Shown here: in pieces, positions 33,502 through 41,840 of the stretch | Position numbering within the stretch: the first letter of the stretch is position 1 | Layout: each line of letters starts with the position of its first letter | Source of the DNA: Bacillota bacterium | GTDB taxonomy: Bacteria > Bacillota > Clostridia > Christensenellales > Aristaeellaceae | Length of the DNA stretch: 64,000 bases | Direction of reading: 5' to 3' | Assembly: GCA_023444095.1 (NCBI GenBank) | Contig: JAEZRP010000041.1 | Location: 1-64,000 of the forward strand | Notes under the pieces: generated by a model | The model's database searches: none | What the model saw: the letters and a program-made list of their open reading frames with translations, nothing else | What the model was told of the DNA's origin: nothing | Made by a program: the position numbers and the translations under genes

Positions 33502-34930
33502 TCCACTTTCCCCCACGGTAGCGCTTGAGCATCAGCGTCATGCGCGTAATCATGTCGATGAGCGCCGCACACCACGCGCCGACGACCGCCGTATCGCCCA
33601 GTCCGAGCCATTTTCCAAGCGCAAGCGTCGCGAGGAACGCGAGCGCGGGCCGCATGGCAGAGACGGTGATGAGCATGACCATCGCGGTGTATTTCACGTC
33701 GCCCGCGCCCCTGAGCGCGCCGGAGACGACGACCGCCAGCATCTGGAAGGGCTGGAAGACGCCTACCACGATCATGAGCATCTCCGTGAGCCGCCTGACG
33801 TTCTCACCGCCGTCGTGCTTGATGAACAGATCGACGAGCGGCTGCCGGAAAACGATGCAAATCGCGCCGATTCCGATGGCGACCAAAATTGCGATGCGCT
33901 GCGCGATGGTTCCGTAGATGTGCGAAAGGTCCTTTCGCCCGCGCCCGAGCATCTGCCCGACGAGCGAGGTCCCCGCCACGCCCAGTCCGTCCGCGAAGCA
34001 GAACGAGATGTTTAGAAACTGCATCGCGATGAAGTGCGCGGCCGTCGCGTCCGTGCCGAGGCCCGCGACGATCTTCGCATAGGCGAAAAACCCGAAGCGC
34101 ATGGCCACCTGCTCGATCATGGCGCCGGACGAAACCTTCATCACGTCCCGCACGCTCGTCTCGCGGAGCTTCCAGCTGTCGTGCCGCGTGATCCGCAAAA
34201 AGGAATCGGCCCGCGCGCCCCGCGTCAACGAAAGGACGCTCAGGAGGAAGCCCACGAACATGCCGATCGCTGTCGCGATGGCGGCGCCCGCCACGCCGAG
34301 CGTCGGGAACGGCCCGATGCCGTAGATGAGAAGCCAGTTGAAAAGGACGTTGACGAGGTTCGAGGCGATGTTCACATACATTGTAAGCTTCGTGTTTCCG
34401 ATGCCGCGCTGTGCCGCGCAGATGCCCATCGAAAGCGCATTGAACGGAAGCGCGGATCCCACGATGAAGAAATAAGTCGTCGCATCGCCCAGCGTTTCGT
34501 TCGGCTTCGCGCCCGCAAATCGCATCAGCTGCTGCGCGAATGGGAGCACGATTGCCATCAGAACCACGGAAAGGCCGATGATCAGAAGGATGGCGTTTCG
34601 AACTACCGTGTTTGCTTCCTCGCACCTTCCCTCCCCCTTGCGCCGCGCGACGACGGCCGTGATGCCTACGTTGAGCGCGAAGAAGATGCTCAACATCAGC
34701 ATGCGGGGCTGACCTACCAGTCCGACGGCGGCGACCGCGTTCGTGCCCACGCCGCTGACCATGACCGTATCCGCCATTCCGATCAGGCTTAAGAGCACCA
34801 TCTCGAGAACGGACGGGATCGCCAGACGGAAGTACTCCCGGTACATCGATTTTTGCGCCGGAATTTCCCCGGCGACCGTGCCGCCCGGCAGCATGCGCTC
34901 CACGCCGAAATAGCGCGAAATCAAATCCAT
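33485..34930 (-). CDS. MATE family efflux transporter
   Basis: A 481-residue multidrug/toxin extrusion type transporter with about 12 TM helices in two repeats. Recognisable family features are IPSVLEMVLLSLIGMADTVM in TM1, GTNAVAAVGLVGQP and the second-half GAMIEQVAMRFGFF. Driven by Na+ or H+; the substrate is unknown. It forms a two-gene operon with the HAD gene. Confidence 0.92.
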   Translation of the reverse strand: MDLISRYFGVERMLPGGTVAGEIPAQKSMYREYFRLAIPSVLEMVLLSLIGMADTVMVSGVGTNAVAAVGLVGQPRMLMLSIFFALNVGITAVVARRKGEGRCEEANTVVRNAILLIIGLSVVLMAIVLPFAQQLMRFAGAKPNETLGDATTYFFIVGSALPFNALSMGICAAQRGIGNTKLTMYVNIASNLVNVLFNWLLIYGIGPFPTLGVAGAAIATAIGMFVGFLLSVLSLTRGARADSFLRITRHDSWKLRETSVRDVMKVSSGAMIEQVAMRFGFFAYAKIVAGLGTDATAAHFIAMQFLNISFCFADGLGVAGTSLVGQMLGRGRKDLSHIYGTIAQRIAILVAIGIGAICIVFRQPLVDLFIKHDGGENVRRLTEMLMIVVGVFQPFQMLAVVVSGALRGAGDVKYTAMVMLITVSAMRPALAFLATLALGKWLGLGDTAVVGAWCAALIDMITRMTLMLKRYRGGKWSEIRV

Positions 34931-35092
34931 TTATATGTAGCCTCCGAACATTTCGTCCGCTAATAACAATATCTGATGCGAGTTAATTCCGTTAGGCGGA
35001 ATGTGTTGCGTAGACATTATGGAAGGATTTCGGCACCGCATGGTGCCGTTCAACAAAATAACCAACGACGTGCGGCCCCGGCAGGGTCATTG
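34931..35092. other. Intergenic region between AlaX-like and MATE genes
   Basis: Contains the upstream region of the MATE gene and, at about 35033-35053, a 7-bp hairpin (CGGCACC/GGTGCCG) that may end the AlaX-like transcript. No gene is seen. Confidence 0.4.
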
Positions 35093-36289
35093 TCAAAGAA
35101 GGAGCGCCGCCTCCCGCATCCGGTCCAGCATAGCTTCAGGGCCGCCGCCCTGCGCGAAGTCCGGCCGCCCGCCGCCCTTTCCCCCGCACGCCTTCGCCGC
35201 TTGAGAGAGGATCGCGCCCATGTTTGCTTCGACGTCCCCGGAGCGGCACGCGGCGTAGACGAACTGCTCTCCGCTCGCCACCCCGATAAGCGCGATCGTG
35301 CCGCCCGCCTCGGTCAGCGTCGAGGCGAGTTCACGCGCGCTTGCCGCGTCTCCCTCGATTCGCTCCGCGATCACGGCATACCCGCTCGCCGAGCGACCGC
35401 AGCGTGCGCGCATGGCGGGAATCTCTGTGAAAAGCAGCTTTTTTTGCGCCTCCGCAAGCGCGCGCTCCGCGCCTTTCAACTGCTCCGCCATAGAACAGAC
35501 CATGTTTGGCAAATGACCGACCGAGGTCGACAAAATACCGGCGGCCGCCTTTGCCAAATTGTAGTGCTCGCGCAAAAGCTCGTACGCACGGGCTCCGCAG
35601 ACGAACGCGACGCGGAGCTTTCCCTTGCTCGGGCGCGCGTCCACGATCTTCAAAAGGCCGATCTGGCCTGCGCTTGAGGGATGTGTTCCGCCGCACGCGC
35701 AAAACTCGTGCGGGCCGATCTGTACCATCCGGATGTGTTCATCGACCGCCGGCGGCTTTCGGAGCGGGAGCGACTTCAGTTCCTCCGCCTCCGGGAACCA
35801 GCAGCGGATCGGGACATCCCTTTGAATCCAGCCGTTCACGTCGTCCTCGAGCGCGCGAATTTCCCCGTCCGTCGCGTGCGTCCTCCCTTCCGGGAGCGTC
35901 ATGTCGATGGTCGAAATCTCCGCGCCGAGGTGCAGCCCGATGGTGTGCCCACCGAGCAGCCGATACGCGGCGTTCGCGAGCAGATGCTCCCCCGCGTGCT
36001 GCTGCATGTGGTCGAAGCGGCGCGCCCAATCGATCTCCCCGTGAACCTTTTTCCCGATCGCGAGCGGCATATCCACGACGTGCCAGACCTCGTCCGCCTC
36101 GTCGGAGTAGACGTCGGTCACATGCGCTCCCCCGATTGTACCCGTGTCAAAGGGCTGCCCGCCGGAGGTCGGGTAGAACGTGCTCCGGTCAAGAAGCGCG
36201 GCGTAGCCCGCCTCCGTCTTCTCGCACGCGCGCACCTGTGCGTCAAATTCACGCAGGTAACAATCCCCATAGTAGAGCCGTTCCGTCAT
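35093..36289 (-). CDS. Alanyl-tRNA editing protein, AlaX-L type with DHHA1 domain
   Basis: A free-standing trans-editing factor that hydrolyses mischarged Ser/Gly-tRNA-Ala. The N-terminal domain resembles AlaRS (STFYPTSGGQPFDTG). The zinc site is HMQQHAGEHLL (HxxxH) with CGGTH (CxxxH). A coiled coil (about 240-290) leads to the C-terminal DHHA1 domain with GGKGGGRPDFAQGGG. At 398 residues it fits the long AlaX class. The ATG at 36289 follows GGAG; an in-frame GTG upstream has poor spacing. Divergent from hsp20. Confidence 0.92.
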   Translation of the reverse strand: MTERLYYGDCYLREFDAQVRACEKTEAGYAALLDRSTFYPTSGGQPFDTGTIGGAHVTDVYSDEADEVWHVVDMPLAIGKKVHGEIDWARRFDHMQQHAGEHLLANAAYRLLGGHTIGLHLGAEISTIDMTLPEGRTHATDGEIRALEDDVNGWIQRDVPIRCWFPEAEELKSLPLRKPPAVDEHIRMVQIGPHEFCACGGTHPSSAGQIGLLKIVDARPSKGKLRVAFVCGARAYELLREHYNLAKAAAGILSTSVGHLPNMVCSMAEQLKGAERALAEAQKKLLFTEIPAMRARCGRSASGYAVIAERIEGDAASARELASTLTEAGGTIALIGVASGEQFVYAACRSGDVEANMGAILSQAAKACGGKGGGRPDFAQGGGPEAMLDRMREAALLL

Positions 36290-36320
36290 CCGAATCACTC
36301 CGTTTCAAGCGTATCGCAAA

Positions 36321-36348
36321 GCGCCCCGGGGTACACTAACGGGGGCGC
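36321..36348. repeat. Inverted repeat upstream of hsp20
   Basis: GCGCCCC (36321-36327) and GGGGCGC (36342-36348) form a 7-bp stem around a 14-base loop containing TACACT. It lies between the divergent AlaX-like and hsp20 genes. No HrcA (CIRCE) or CtsR box is seen here. Confidence 0.35.
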
Positions 36349-36380
36349 AGATCCGCAAGTCTTTCAAAGGAGGAAACCAT

Positions 36381-36821
36381 ATGTCAAGTCTCATTCCCTA
36401 TCGCCATCGGTCCAACGACCGGTCGGACAATTCCCTTTTCCCGTTTCATGACGACTTCTTCCGTCCCTTCTTCTTCGGCGGAACGGAGATGCCGACCGCC
36501 TTTCGCGTGGACGTGAAGGACGAGGGAGAGAGCTACGTCATGGAGGCGGAGCTTCCGGGCGTGAAGCGCGAGAACATCAAGATCGACGTCGACGACGGCG
36601 TCCTCACCATCTCCGCCGAATGGAAAAATGCCGACAAGGAGAATAAAAGCGGGGATTATATCATCAGCGAGCGCCGCGCGGGCCGCGTGCAGCGATCCTT
36701 CTCGCTCGACAACGTCGTCGAGGACAAAATCACTGCTGATTACGCGGACGGCGTTCTCAAACTCGCCTTGCCCAAGCGCGAGGAGGTGCGCCGCACGCCC
36801 CGCCGCATCGAGCTCAAGTGA
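36381..36821 (+). CDS. Hsp20/alpha-crystallin small heat-shock protein
   Basis: An ATP-independent holdase chaperone (146 residues). The alpha-crystallin domain covers about 40-135: VDVKDEGESYVMEAELPGVK, ENIKIDVDDGVLTI and ADGVLKLALPK. The N-terminal arm is short and Phe-rich (FPFHDDFFRPFFF). A strong AAAGGAGG site precedes the ATG. A terminator follows. Confidence 0.94.
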   Translation: MSSLIPYRHRSNDRSDNSLFPFHDDFFRPFFFGGTEMPTAFRVDVKDEGESYVMEAELPGVKRENIKIDVDDGVLTISAEWKNADKENKSGDYIISERRAGRVQRSFSLDNVVEDKITADYADGVLKLALPKREEVRRTPRRIELK

Positions 36822-36823
36822 CC

Positions 36824-36852
36824 GCCGGAGGGCCGAGCGCCCTCCGCTTTTT
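36824..36852 (+). terminator. Terminator of hsp20
   Basis: An 8-bp stem (CGGAGGGC/GCCCTCCG, loop CGAGC) is followed by CTTTTT. Its T-run reaches the rnhA stop codon on the other strand. Confidence 0.8.
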
Positions 36853-37312
36853 ATCGCTCGGCATTCCGCCGTTGGGTCCGTATCGCCTCCCGCGCGAGCT
36901 GGTCGCAGCGGTTGTTGTTCGCGTTGTCCGCGTGCCCGCGCACCTTTACCCACCTGACGGCGTGCTTTTCGCACAGCGCGAGCAGCTTCAGCCACAGATC
37001 CTTGTTCTCAACGGGTTTTTTGTCGCTCTTGAGCCAATTGTTTTTCTGCCAGCTCGCGAGCCAGCCCTTCGTGAAGGCGCTCACGAGGTACGAGCTGTCG
37101 GAATAGATCGTCGCCTCGCACCTTTCCTTCAGCCTCGAGAGCGCCTCGATGGGGCCGGTCAATTCCATTCGGTTGTTCGTCGTATGCGCCTCATACCCGG
37201 AGATCTCGCGCTCCAGTTCCCCATATGTAAGGATCGCCGCCCAGCCGCCCGGTCCGGGGTTGCCCGAACATGCGCCGTCGGTATGGATCGTCACCTTTTT
37301 CGGTTCGCTCAA
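36851..37312 (-). CDS. rnhA: Ribonuclease HI
   Basis: RNase HI removes RNA from RNA-DNA hybrids. At 153 residues it is typical. Catalytic acids: Asp in IHTDGACSGNPGPGGW, Glu in NNRMELTGPIEAL, Asp in IYSDSSYLV, and Asp in CDQLAREA; the handle region KGWLASWQKNNW is present. The start overlaps the end of the upstream lipoprotein gene by 4 bases. Confidence 0.96.
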   Translation of the reverse strand: MSEPKKVTIHTDGACSGNPGPGGWAAILTYGELEREISGYEAHTTNNRMELTGPIEALSRLKERCEATIYSDSSYLVSAFTKGWLASWQKNNWLKSDKKPVENKDLWLKLLALCEKHAVRWVKVRGHADNANNNRCDQLAREAIRTQRRNAER

Positions 37313-38244
37313 TCTGCTTCCTCCAGTCTGTACGCGCGCGCGATGGCGTGCGCGTTCGCGGTTTGCGCGCCGATATATCCCTCATATCCCGCGTCCAGCG
37401 CAAAGGACGACATGACGTCGATCCTTGCAACGGCGTATCCCGCAGCCGCAAGCGCGTCCGTCAGTTCCGCCGGCGCCTGCTTTTCGATCAGAATGACGCG
37501 CGCGCCCGTCGCGCTCAGATCGTCCAGCAAATCAGTCAGCGGGTCCCCGTACACGGCCGTGCCGCTTTCCCGGTCGTACCAGTACGCGACCTCGAGCCCG
37601 TACTCGACCGCTGGGTAGATGAGTGCCTCGTTCATGAGGATCACCTTTTCCCCGTGCGCGCCCGCGCAGATCGACTGCGTCTCGTCATAGAGGGCCGAGA
37701 GCTTTGCCTGCGCGCGTTCGTTTCCCGCCGCGATCTCGTTTTCAAGCTCCGGATACAGTGACGCCATGCCCTCCGCGACGCTTTCCGCAATCTTCTGGGC
37801 GCCCGAGACGGCCATATAGAGGTGCGGATTCGCGCCGACGAGGTGGCCGGAATCCTCGGTTACCTCCGTCTTGTCGCTCTGGTTATAAAGGTTGAGCTCG
37901 TACATGGATGTGACGAGCGCCGGACCAGCCGCGCCCAGCGAATAGAGCATGCTTTCGAAAGTCTCCAGACCGCGTCCGCCGATGACGACCGCGTCGGCGT
38001 CGTAGGCCAGCATGTAGAGGTCCCAGTCTGAAAGCTCATAGGATCGCAGGCACCCGTCCTGCGGCTGCACAAGACAACTGAGCCTGATGCCGGGGACGTC
38101 CCCGAGCACCAGGCCGCTCAACGCATAGATCGGATAAAAGCTCGCGTAGACCCGCTTGTCCGCCGTAACCTCGGGCGCGATGTGCGTGCAGCCCGAAAGG
38201 AGCAGCGCGAGGACGAGCAGGAGCGCCGCAAGGCGATGCTTCAT
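37309..38244 (-). CDS. ZnuA-like metal-binding lipoprotein with altered ligand sites
   Basis: A lipoprotein (lipobox LLLSGC, residues 14-19) of the cluster-9 metal solute-binding fold (ZnuA/TroA). The family spacing is visible: YASFYPIYALSG at the start, ADAVVIGGRGLETF, GANPHLYMA and VILIEKQAP. Of the usual ligands only the His in NPH is kept: the first His position reads PQDG and the third reads MNEAL. High-affinity zinc binding in the usual way is therefore doubtful. No permease or ATPase genes adjoin; it is coupled to rnhA. Confidence 0.78.
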   Translation of the reverse strand: MKHRLAALLLVLALLLSGCTHIAPEVTADKRVYASFYPIYALSGLVLGDVPGIRLSCLVQPQDGCLRSYELSDWDLYMLAYDADAVVIGGRGLETFESMLYSLGAAGPALVTSMYELNLYNQSDKTEVTEDSGHLVGANPHLYMAVSGAQKIAESVAEGMASLYPELENEIAAGNERAQAKLSALYDETQSICAGAHGEKVILMNEALIYPAVEYGLEVAYWYDRESGTAVYGDPLTDLLDDLSATGARVILIEKQAPAELTDALAAAGYAVARIDVMSSFALDAGYEGYIGAQTANAHAIARAYRLEEAD

Positions 38245-38273
38245 CGACGGCCTCCGAGTCAGAATTCCCGTCG

Positions 38274-38302
38274 ATTATACCACATTCCCGTTACTCCCAC
38301 AA
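38274..38302 (-). promoter_or_regulatory. Promoter of ZnuA-like gene
   Basis: On the minus strand TTGTGG (38297-38302), 17-base spacer, TATAAT (38274-38279). It overlaps the 3' end of the SpoIID-like gene. No Zur box is recognised. Confidence 0.45.
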
Positions 38303-39283
38303 GCCCACAAAGTCGACGTTCTTGAAGTAGTGGCTGACGATCGACTGTGCGGTCGCACCCGACTCCGCGAGCCCGTACGCGCCCCACTGCGACATGCCGA
38401 CCCCGTGGCCGAAGCCCTTGCCCTTGAACGTTACCTTGCCGCCCTCGACGGTGATCGAGTCGATCAGCGTGCTCTTCAGCTCCGTCGAGCCGATCTTCAC
38501 GCGGAACGAGGCCGCGGAAACCGACTTTCCGTTGACGACGAGCGTCTTGGCCCTGCCGGACTTGCCCTTCTCCCCCACTTCGACCGTCTTCGCGTCTCCG
38601 GTATCGACGCCCACGGCGGAACACGCCTTCCCCACCTCGGCGGCGGTAAACGTCACGGTCCAGTTCTTCACGTCGTCGGGGGCTTTATCCGAATCAGGCG
38701 AGCTCTCGACCGCAAGATAGGGCGGATCCTTCTCCTGATAGTCGAGCGCCACGGTCGGAATCTCCGTTACGCCGCCTGCGTGCGCATGGAACCAAGCGTT
38801 TGGAAACTCTCCCTGGTAGCTCATGACGACGCCGCGCGTCTCGTTCACGGCCTGCTTCACGCGGTCGTTGACCGCGTCGGCGTCATACGCCTGCGCTTCC
38901 TCGATGTCAGTTGAGATGTCCGCATCCCCATGCTGCGACTTCTTGGTCGAAAGGAACCTGAGCGTATACGTGCGCGCGAGGATGGCCTGCGCCTTCAGCG
39001 CCTCGATCGGCCAGTCGTTCTTCATCTCTCCCGCCACGACGCCCATCAGGTACGTTTCGAGGTCCATGCGCTCGACCTTCTGCGTGTCCATCACGTAGAC
39101 GTCCAGCATCGGCACGCCGCTGTCGTCGCGCTCAAGCTTGCCGGGTACCTCCGGCGCGTTCGTTGCGCTCTCTGCGGGTGTCGCGGACTCCGCCGTCTTC
39201 TCCTTGCCCGTTTGCATGCAGCCCGTCATGATCGCCGACAGGAGAAGCAGCGCGCCGACGAGCGAAATGACTTTCCGTATCAT
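38291..39283 (-). CDS. SpoIID/LytB domain lipoprotein
   Basis: A 330-residue lipoprotein (lipobox MTGC near residue 20) with a SpoIID/LytB domain, a lytic transglycosylase-type module that acts on denuded glycan strands. Conserved blocks: DLETYLMGVVAGEMKNDW with the catalytic-type Glu, ALKAQAILARTYTL, HAHAGGVTE and FGHGVGMSQWGAYGLAE. A lipid anchor instead of a TM helix and the absence of the spoIIR/spoIIQ neighbourhood suggest a paralogue rather than the engulfment SpoIID. The ATG at 39283 follows GGGAG. Confidence 0.88.
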   Translation of the reverse strand: MIRKVISLVGALLLLSAIMTGCMQTGKEKTAESATPAESATNAPEVPGKLERDDSGVPMLDVYVMDTQKVERMDLETYLMGVVAGEMKNDWPIEALKAQAILARTYTLRFLSTKKSQHGDADISTDIEEAQAYDADAVNDRVKQAVNETRGVVMSYQGEFPNAWFHAHAGGVTEIPTVALDYQEKDPPYLAVESSPDSDKAPDDVKNWTVTFTAAEVGKACSAVGVDTGDAKTVEVGEKGKSGRAKTLVVNGKSVSAASFRVKIGSTELKSTLIDSITVEGGKVTFKGKGFGHGVGMSQWGAYGLAESGATAQSIVSHYFKNVDFVGLWE

Positions 39284-39367
39284 AAATATCACGCTCCCGA
39301 CGTTAGTTTCGTCGAAAGCGCGCATAGGTATACGGACTGGTAATTAATGGATATTTAACGATATTTG

Positions 39368-39396
39368 TTGACAGGCGACATTTCGTATATTACAAT
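39368..39396 (+). promoter_or_regulatory. SigA-type promoter of CAP-domain gene
   Basis: TTGACA (39368-39373), 17-base spacer, TACAAT (39391-39396). Confidence 0.8.
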
Positions 39397-39440
39397 TCGA
39401 TTGAAACATGTTTCAAATTTGCAACAAAGCAGGTGACCGT

Positions 39441-40415
39441 ATGCGAATCAGACTGACAGTGCTCGTCCTCATCATCGCCGTCTTCTTCACGTTCAGCGCG
39501 CAGGCAGCATGCAATGGAAACAAGATTGAGCTGAGCGTCCCTTCCGGCTACCGCGGGGTCGATTGTACATATACCGTCTATGTGAACGGGTCGGCGGTAT
39601 GTTCGGGCTCGACCGACGGAGCAAGCAAGATCTCCATTCCCGACTATGGCAACTGCACCTATAAGGTCGTCTACGACGAGACCGCGGCGGCGGACAATGC
39701 CGCGACCCCGGCAAGCGCGTGCCCGACCACGGTGGTCGACAGCGCGTCCAAGCCGAGCGCCTGCCCGGCCGCGACGCCCGACTACAGCGGGACGAAGGTC
39801 TCCCGGAAGGCCAAGAAGTACTATTCTTCTAAGCCCACCGCGAAGCCCACGGCCGTTCCGACCGTGAAGCCGACGGCCGTTCCGACCGTGAAGCCGACGG
39901 CCGTTCCGACCGCGAAGCCGACGGCCGTTCCGACCGTGAAGCCGACCGCCGTTCCGACCGCGAAGCCGACGGCCGTTCCCACCGTGAAGCCGACGGCCGT
40001 TCCGACCGCGAAGCCGACCGTGACCCCCACCAAGGAGCCCGCATCCGGCAACACCTCGTCTTCGCTTGCGTCCCAGGTCGTGACGCTCGTCAACGAGTAC
40101 CGCGCCGAGTACGGCCTGAGCCCGGTGCGCGTTGACAGTGACCTCACAGCAGCCGCGGTCGTGCGCGCCAAGGAGTGCGCGGTTTCCTTCAGCCACACCC
40201 GCCCCGACGGATCGAGCTGGTCGACCGTTTCCTCGAAGGCGCGCGGCGAGAACATCGCCATGGGCTACAATTCCGCCGAGAAGGTCATGGCTGCCTGGAT
40301 GACGAGCGAGGGCCATCGCGCGAACATCCTCCGTGAGAGCTTCACCACCATCGGCGTGGGCGCTTACGAGGTGAACGGCGTCCTTTACTGGGCGCAGGAG
40401 TTCGGAACCAACTAA
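39441..40415 (+). CDS. Secreted CAP-domain protein with Pro/Thr-rich repeat linker
   Basis: A secreted 324-residue protein. Signal peptide 1-22 ends in FSAQAAC. Residues 23-115 form a small unknown domain with several Cys. Residues about 130-195 are seven copies of KPTAVPT followed by V or A, an extended wall-spanning linker. The C-terminal CAP (SCP/PR-1) domain (205-324) shows LVNEYRAEYGLSPVRV, FSHTRPDGSSW, GENIAMGY and WMTSEGHRANIL, the same layout as YkwD/SafA-type clostridial proteins. The start at 39441 follows AGGTGA. Role probably at the envelope; unknown. Confidence 0.9.
   Translation: MRIRLTVLVLIIAVFFTFSAQAACNGNKIELSVPSGYRGVDCTYTVYVNGSAVCSGSTDGASKISIPDYGNCTYKVVYDETAAADNAATPASACPTTVVDSASKPSACPAATPDYSGTKVSRKAKKYYSSKPTAKPTAVPTVKPTAVPTVKPTAVPTAKPTAVPTVKPTAVPTAKPTAVPTVKPTAVPTAKPTVTPTKEPASGNTSSSLASQVVTLVNEYRAEYGLSPVRVDSDLTAAAVVRAKECAVSFSHTRPDGSSWSTVSSKARGENIAMGYNSAEKVMAAWMTSEGHRANILRESFTTIGVGAYEVNGVLYWAQEFGTN
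39843..40010 (+). repeat. Seven 24-bp tandem repeats in CAP gene
   Basis: Unit AAGCCGACGGCCGTTCCGAC plus CGTG or CGCG, coding KPTAVPTV/A. Seven near-identical units (168 bases), flanked by partial units. Copy number is likely to vary between strains. Confidence 0.85.
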
Positions 40416-40418
40416 GCC

Positions 40419-40914
40419 TTAGACGAATAAAAAACGCCGGGAGATGCGAATTCTCCCGGTCCTTTTTTTACCATTTCCGTCCTCGCGAGATGCGGTACGG
40501 GAGGCAGTTGAACGTTCCGTCCCAGCGCGCCACGTATCGACAAATCCCGCCTTACGGGATATCCGGATTGCCCGCTCGTTCGCTTCATGCACGGTGATTT
40601 CGATCCGATCTGAACGGCGCTCCACCTCGCATCGATGGAGGATCGCCCCGACGGCGGCGCGTCCGTATCCCTTCCCCTGGTGCGGGTCTGAAATAAAAAG
40701 GCTTGTGAACGCGTATGCATGCCCCGCATGTGGCCTGTCCCGCAGGATGAAGAGCCCGACCGGTTCTTCGCCGACAAAAATGCCGTAAGCCGTCGAATTC
40801 TGTCTGTGAACATACGCCTCCGCAGGCCGCGCTTCCGACGAACTGTTCTGATTTCCTCTCCAGCAAGACACATTCTTCGAAAATAAACTGATCGACCTCT
40901 TTGAGCGAAATCAT
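40419..40914 (-). pseudogene. GNAT N-acetyltransferase, frameshifted
   Basis: A GNAT acetyltransferase split over two frames. The start MISLKEVDQFIFEECVLLER, then KSEQFVGSA, is in one frame from 40914; RPAEAYVHRQNSTAYGIF, then the acetyl-CoA motif DPHQGKGYGRAAVG and NERAIRISRKAGFVDT, is in another that ends at 40419. Removing one base near 40826-40832 would join them into a normal family member. It is either a recent pseudogene or a sequence error. It begins 4 bases before the stop of the lipid kinase gene upstream. Confidence 0.75.
40437..40469 (+). terminator. Terminator of CAP gene
   Basis: CCGGGAGA/TCTCCCGG stem with a 7-base loop, followed by TCCTTTTTTT. Confidence 0.88.
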
Positions 40915-41783
40915 GTCGGCAGCCTCGTCCGGAGCGCGCGCGGCAGCACCTCGAACGCCGCCGCCTTCACGGGGAAGATCTCCCCGTCCGCTTCAACGGA
41001 CGCGAGTCCCGCGACACTGAGCCTCGCGCAGCGGAACGACCGGCACAGCCATTTGAGCTTCGTATGGATTCCGAGAACAAAGAAAAAGAGAAGGACGCCA
41101 ACCGTCAGCTTGTTGACCCGCCGTGCGACCACGACATCGAAAAGTCCGTCGTCCGGCACGGCGTTCGGCACTGCCTTCATGCCCCCGCCTATGTATCGCC
41201 CGTTTCCGATCGAGATGATCGTCGATTCGATCCTCTCCGGCGCGCCGCCGTCGACCGCCATCTCAAGACTGAGTGGCTTCAGATTCCGGATCGCAGAAAA
41301 CGCGCCGAGCATGTAGGCGATGAGTCCCCTGAACCGCCCCTTGAACTTCTCCGTCTCAATCAAAACATCCACGTCGAAGCCCGCGCCCGCGACGTTCAGA
41401 AAGTACAGATCATTGAACTTGCCGAGATCGATGCGCCGCTCCTGCGCGTCCAGCTGGAGTTGTACCGCGCGGAGAGTTTCCATCGGCAGCCGGAATGTTT
41501 TGACAAAGTCGTTCCCCGTGCCACACGGCGCGAAGATCACCTCGAGTCCGCTCAGCGCGATGCCGTTGACCACCTCGAAAAACGTTCCGTCCCCGCCGAC
41601 TGCGACGACGCCCGCAAGCCCGTCCTCGACCGCCTGGCGCGCATACAGCCGCGAATCGCCCGCGCGCGTCGTTCTGTCCACGCGGTACCGGATCCCCCGC
41701 TCGCGCAGGAGCGCCTCCAGCTTCGGCAGTATCCTTGCCGCCAATCCGTTTCCCGAGGAGGGATTCAGAATGATCGAATACAT
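40911..41783 (-). CDS. Diacylglycerol kinase-family lipid kinase
   Basis: A 290-residue soluble lipid kinase of the DgkB/YegS type. Motifs: NPSSGNGLA at the start, VAVGGDGTFFEVVNG (nucleotide site) and APCGTGNDFVKT. DgkB homologues recycle diacylglycerol from lipoteichoic acid synthesis; other members use other lipids, so the substrate is not certain. The ribosome site is weak (AAGAAATG). Confidence 0.9.
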   Translation of the reverse strand: MYSIILNPSSGNGLAARILPKLEALLRERGIRYRVDRTTRAGDSRLYARQAVEDGLAGVVAVGGDGTFFEVVNGIALSGLEVIFAPCGTGNDFVKTFRLPMETLRAVQLQLDAQERRIDLGKFNDLYFLNVAGAGFDVDVLIETEKFKGRFRGLIAYMLGAFSAIRNLKPLSLEMAVDGGAPERIESTIISIGNGRYIGGGMKAVPNAVPDDGLFDVVVARRVNKLTVGVLLFFFVLGIHTKLKWLCRSFRCARLSVAGLASVEADGEIFPVKAAAFEVLPRALRTRLPT

Positions 41784-41840
41784 CAAATCATTTCTTTCGC
41801 ATAATCTTTCATTCGATTATGCATGAAGCGCCGCGCCCTG

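Noticed and set aside
36349..36380. RNA thermometer in the hsp20 leader
   Set aside because: CTTTCAAAG could fold near the ribosome site but the loop would be one base, which is not feasible; no ROSE or fourU pattern.
39843..40010. Tandem repeats as a CRISPR array
   Set aside because: Units are 24 bp, contiguous without spacers, and in frame within the CAP gene.
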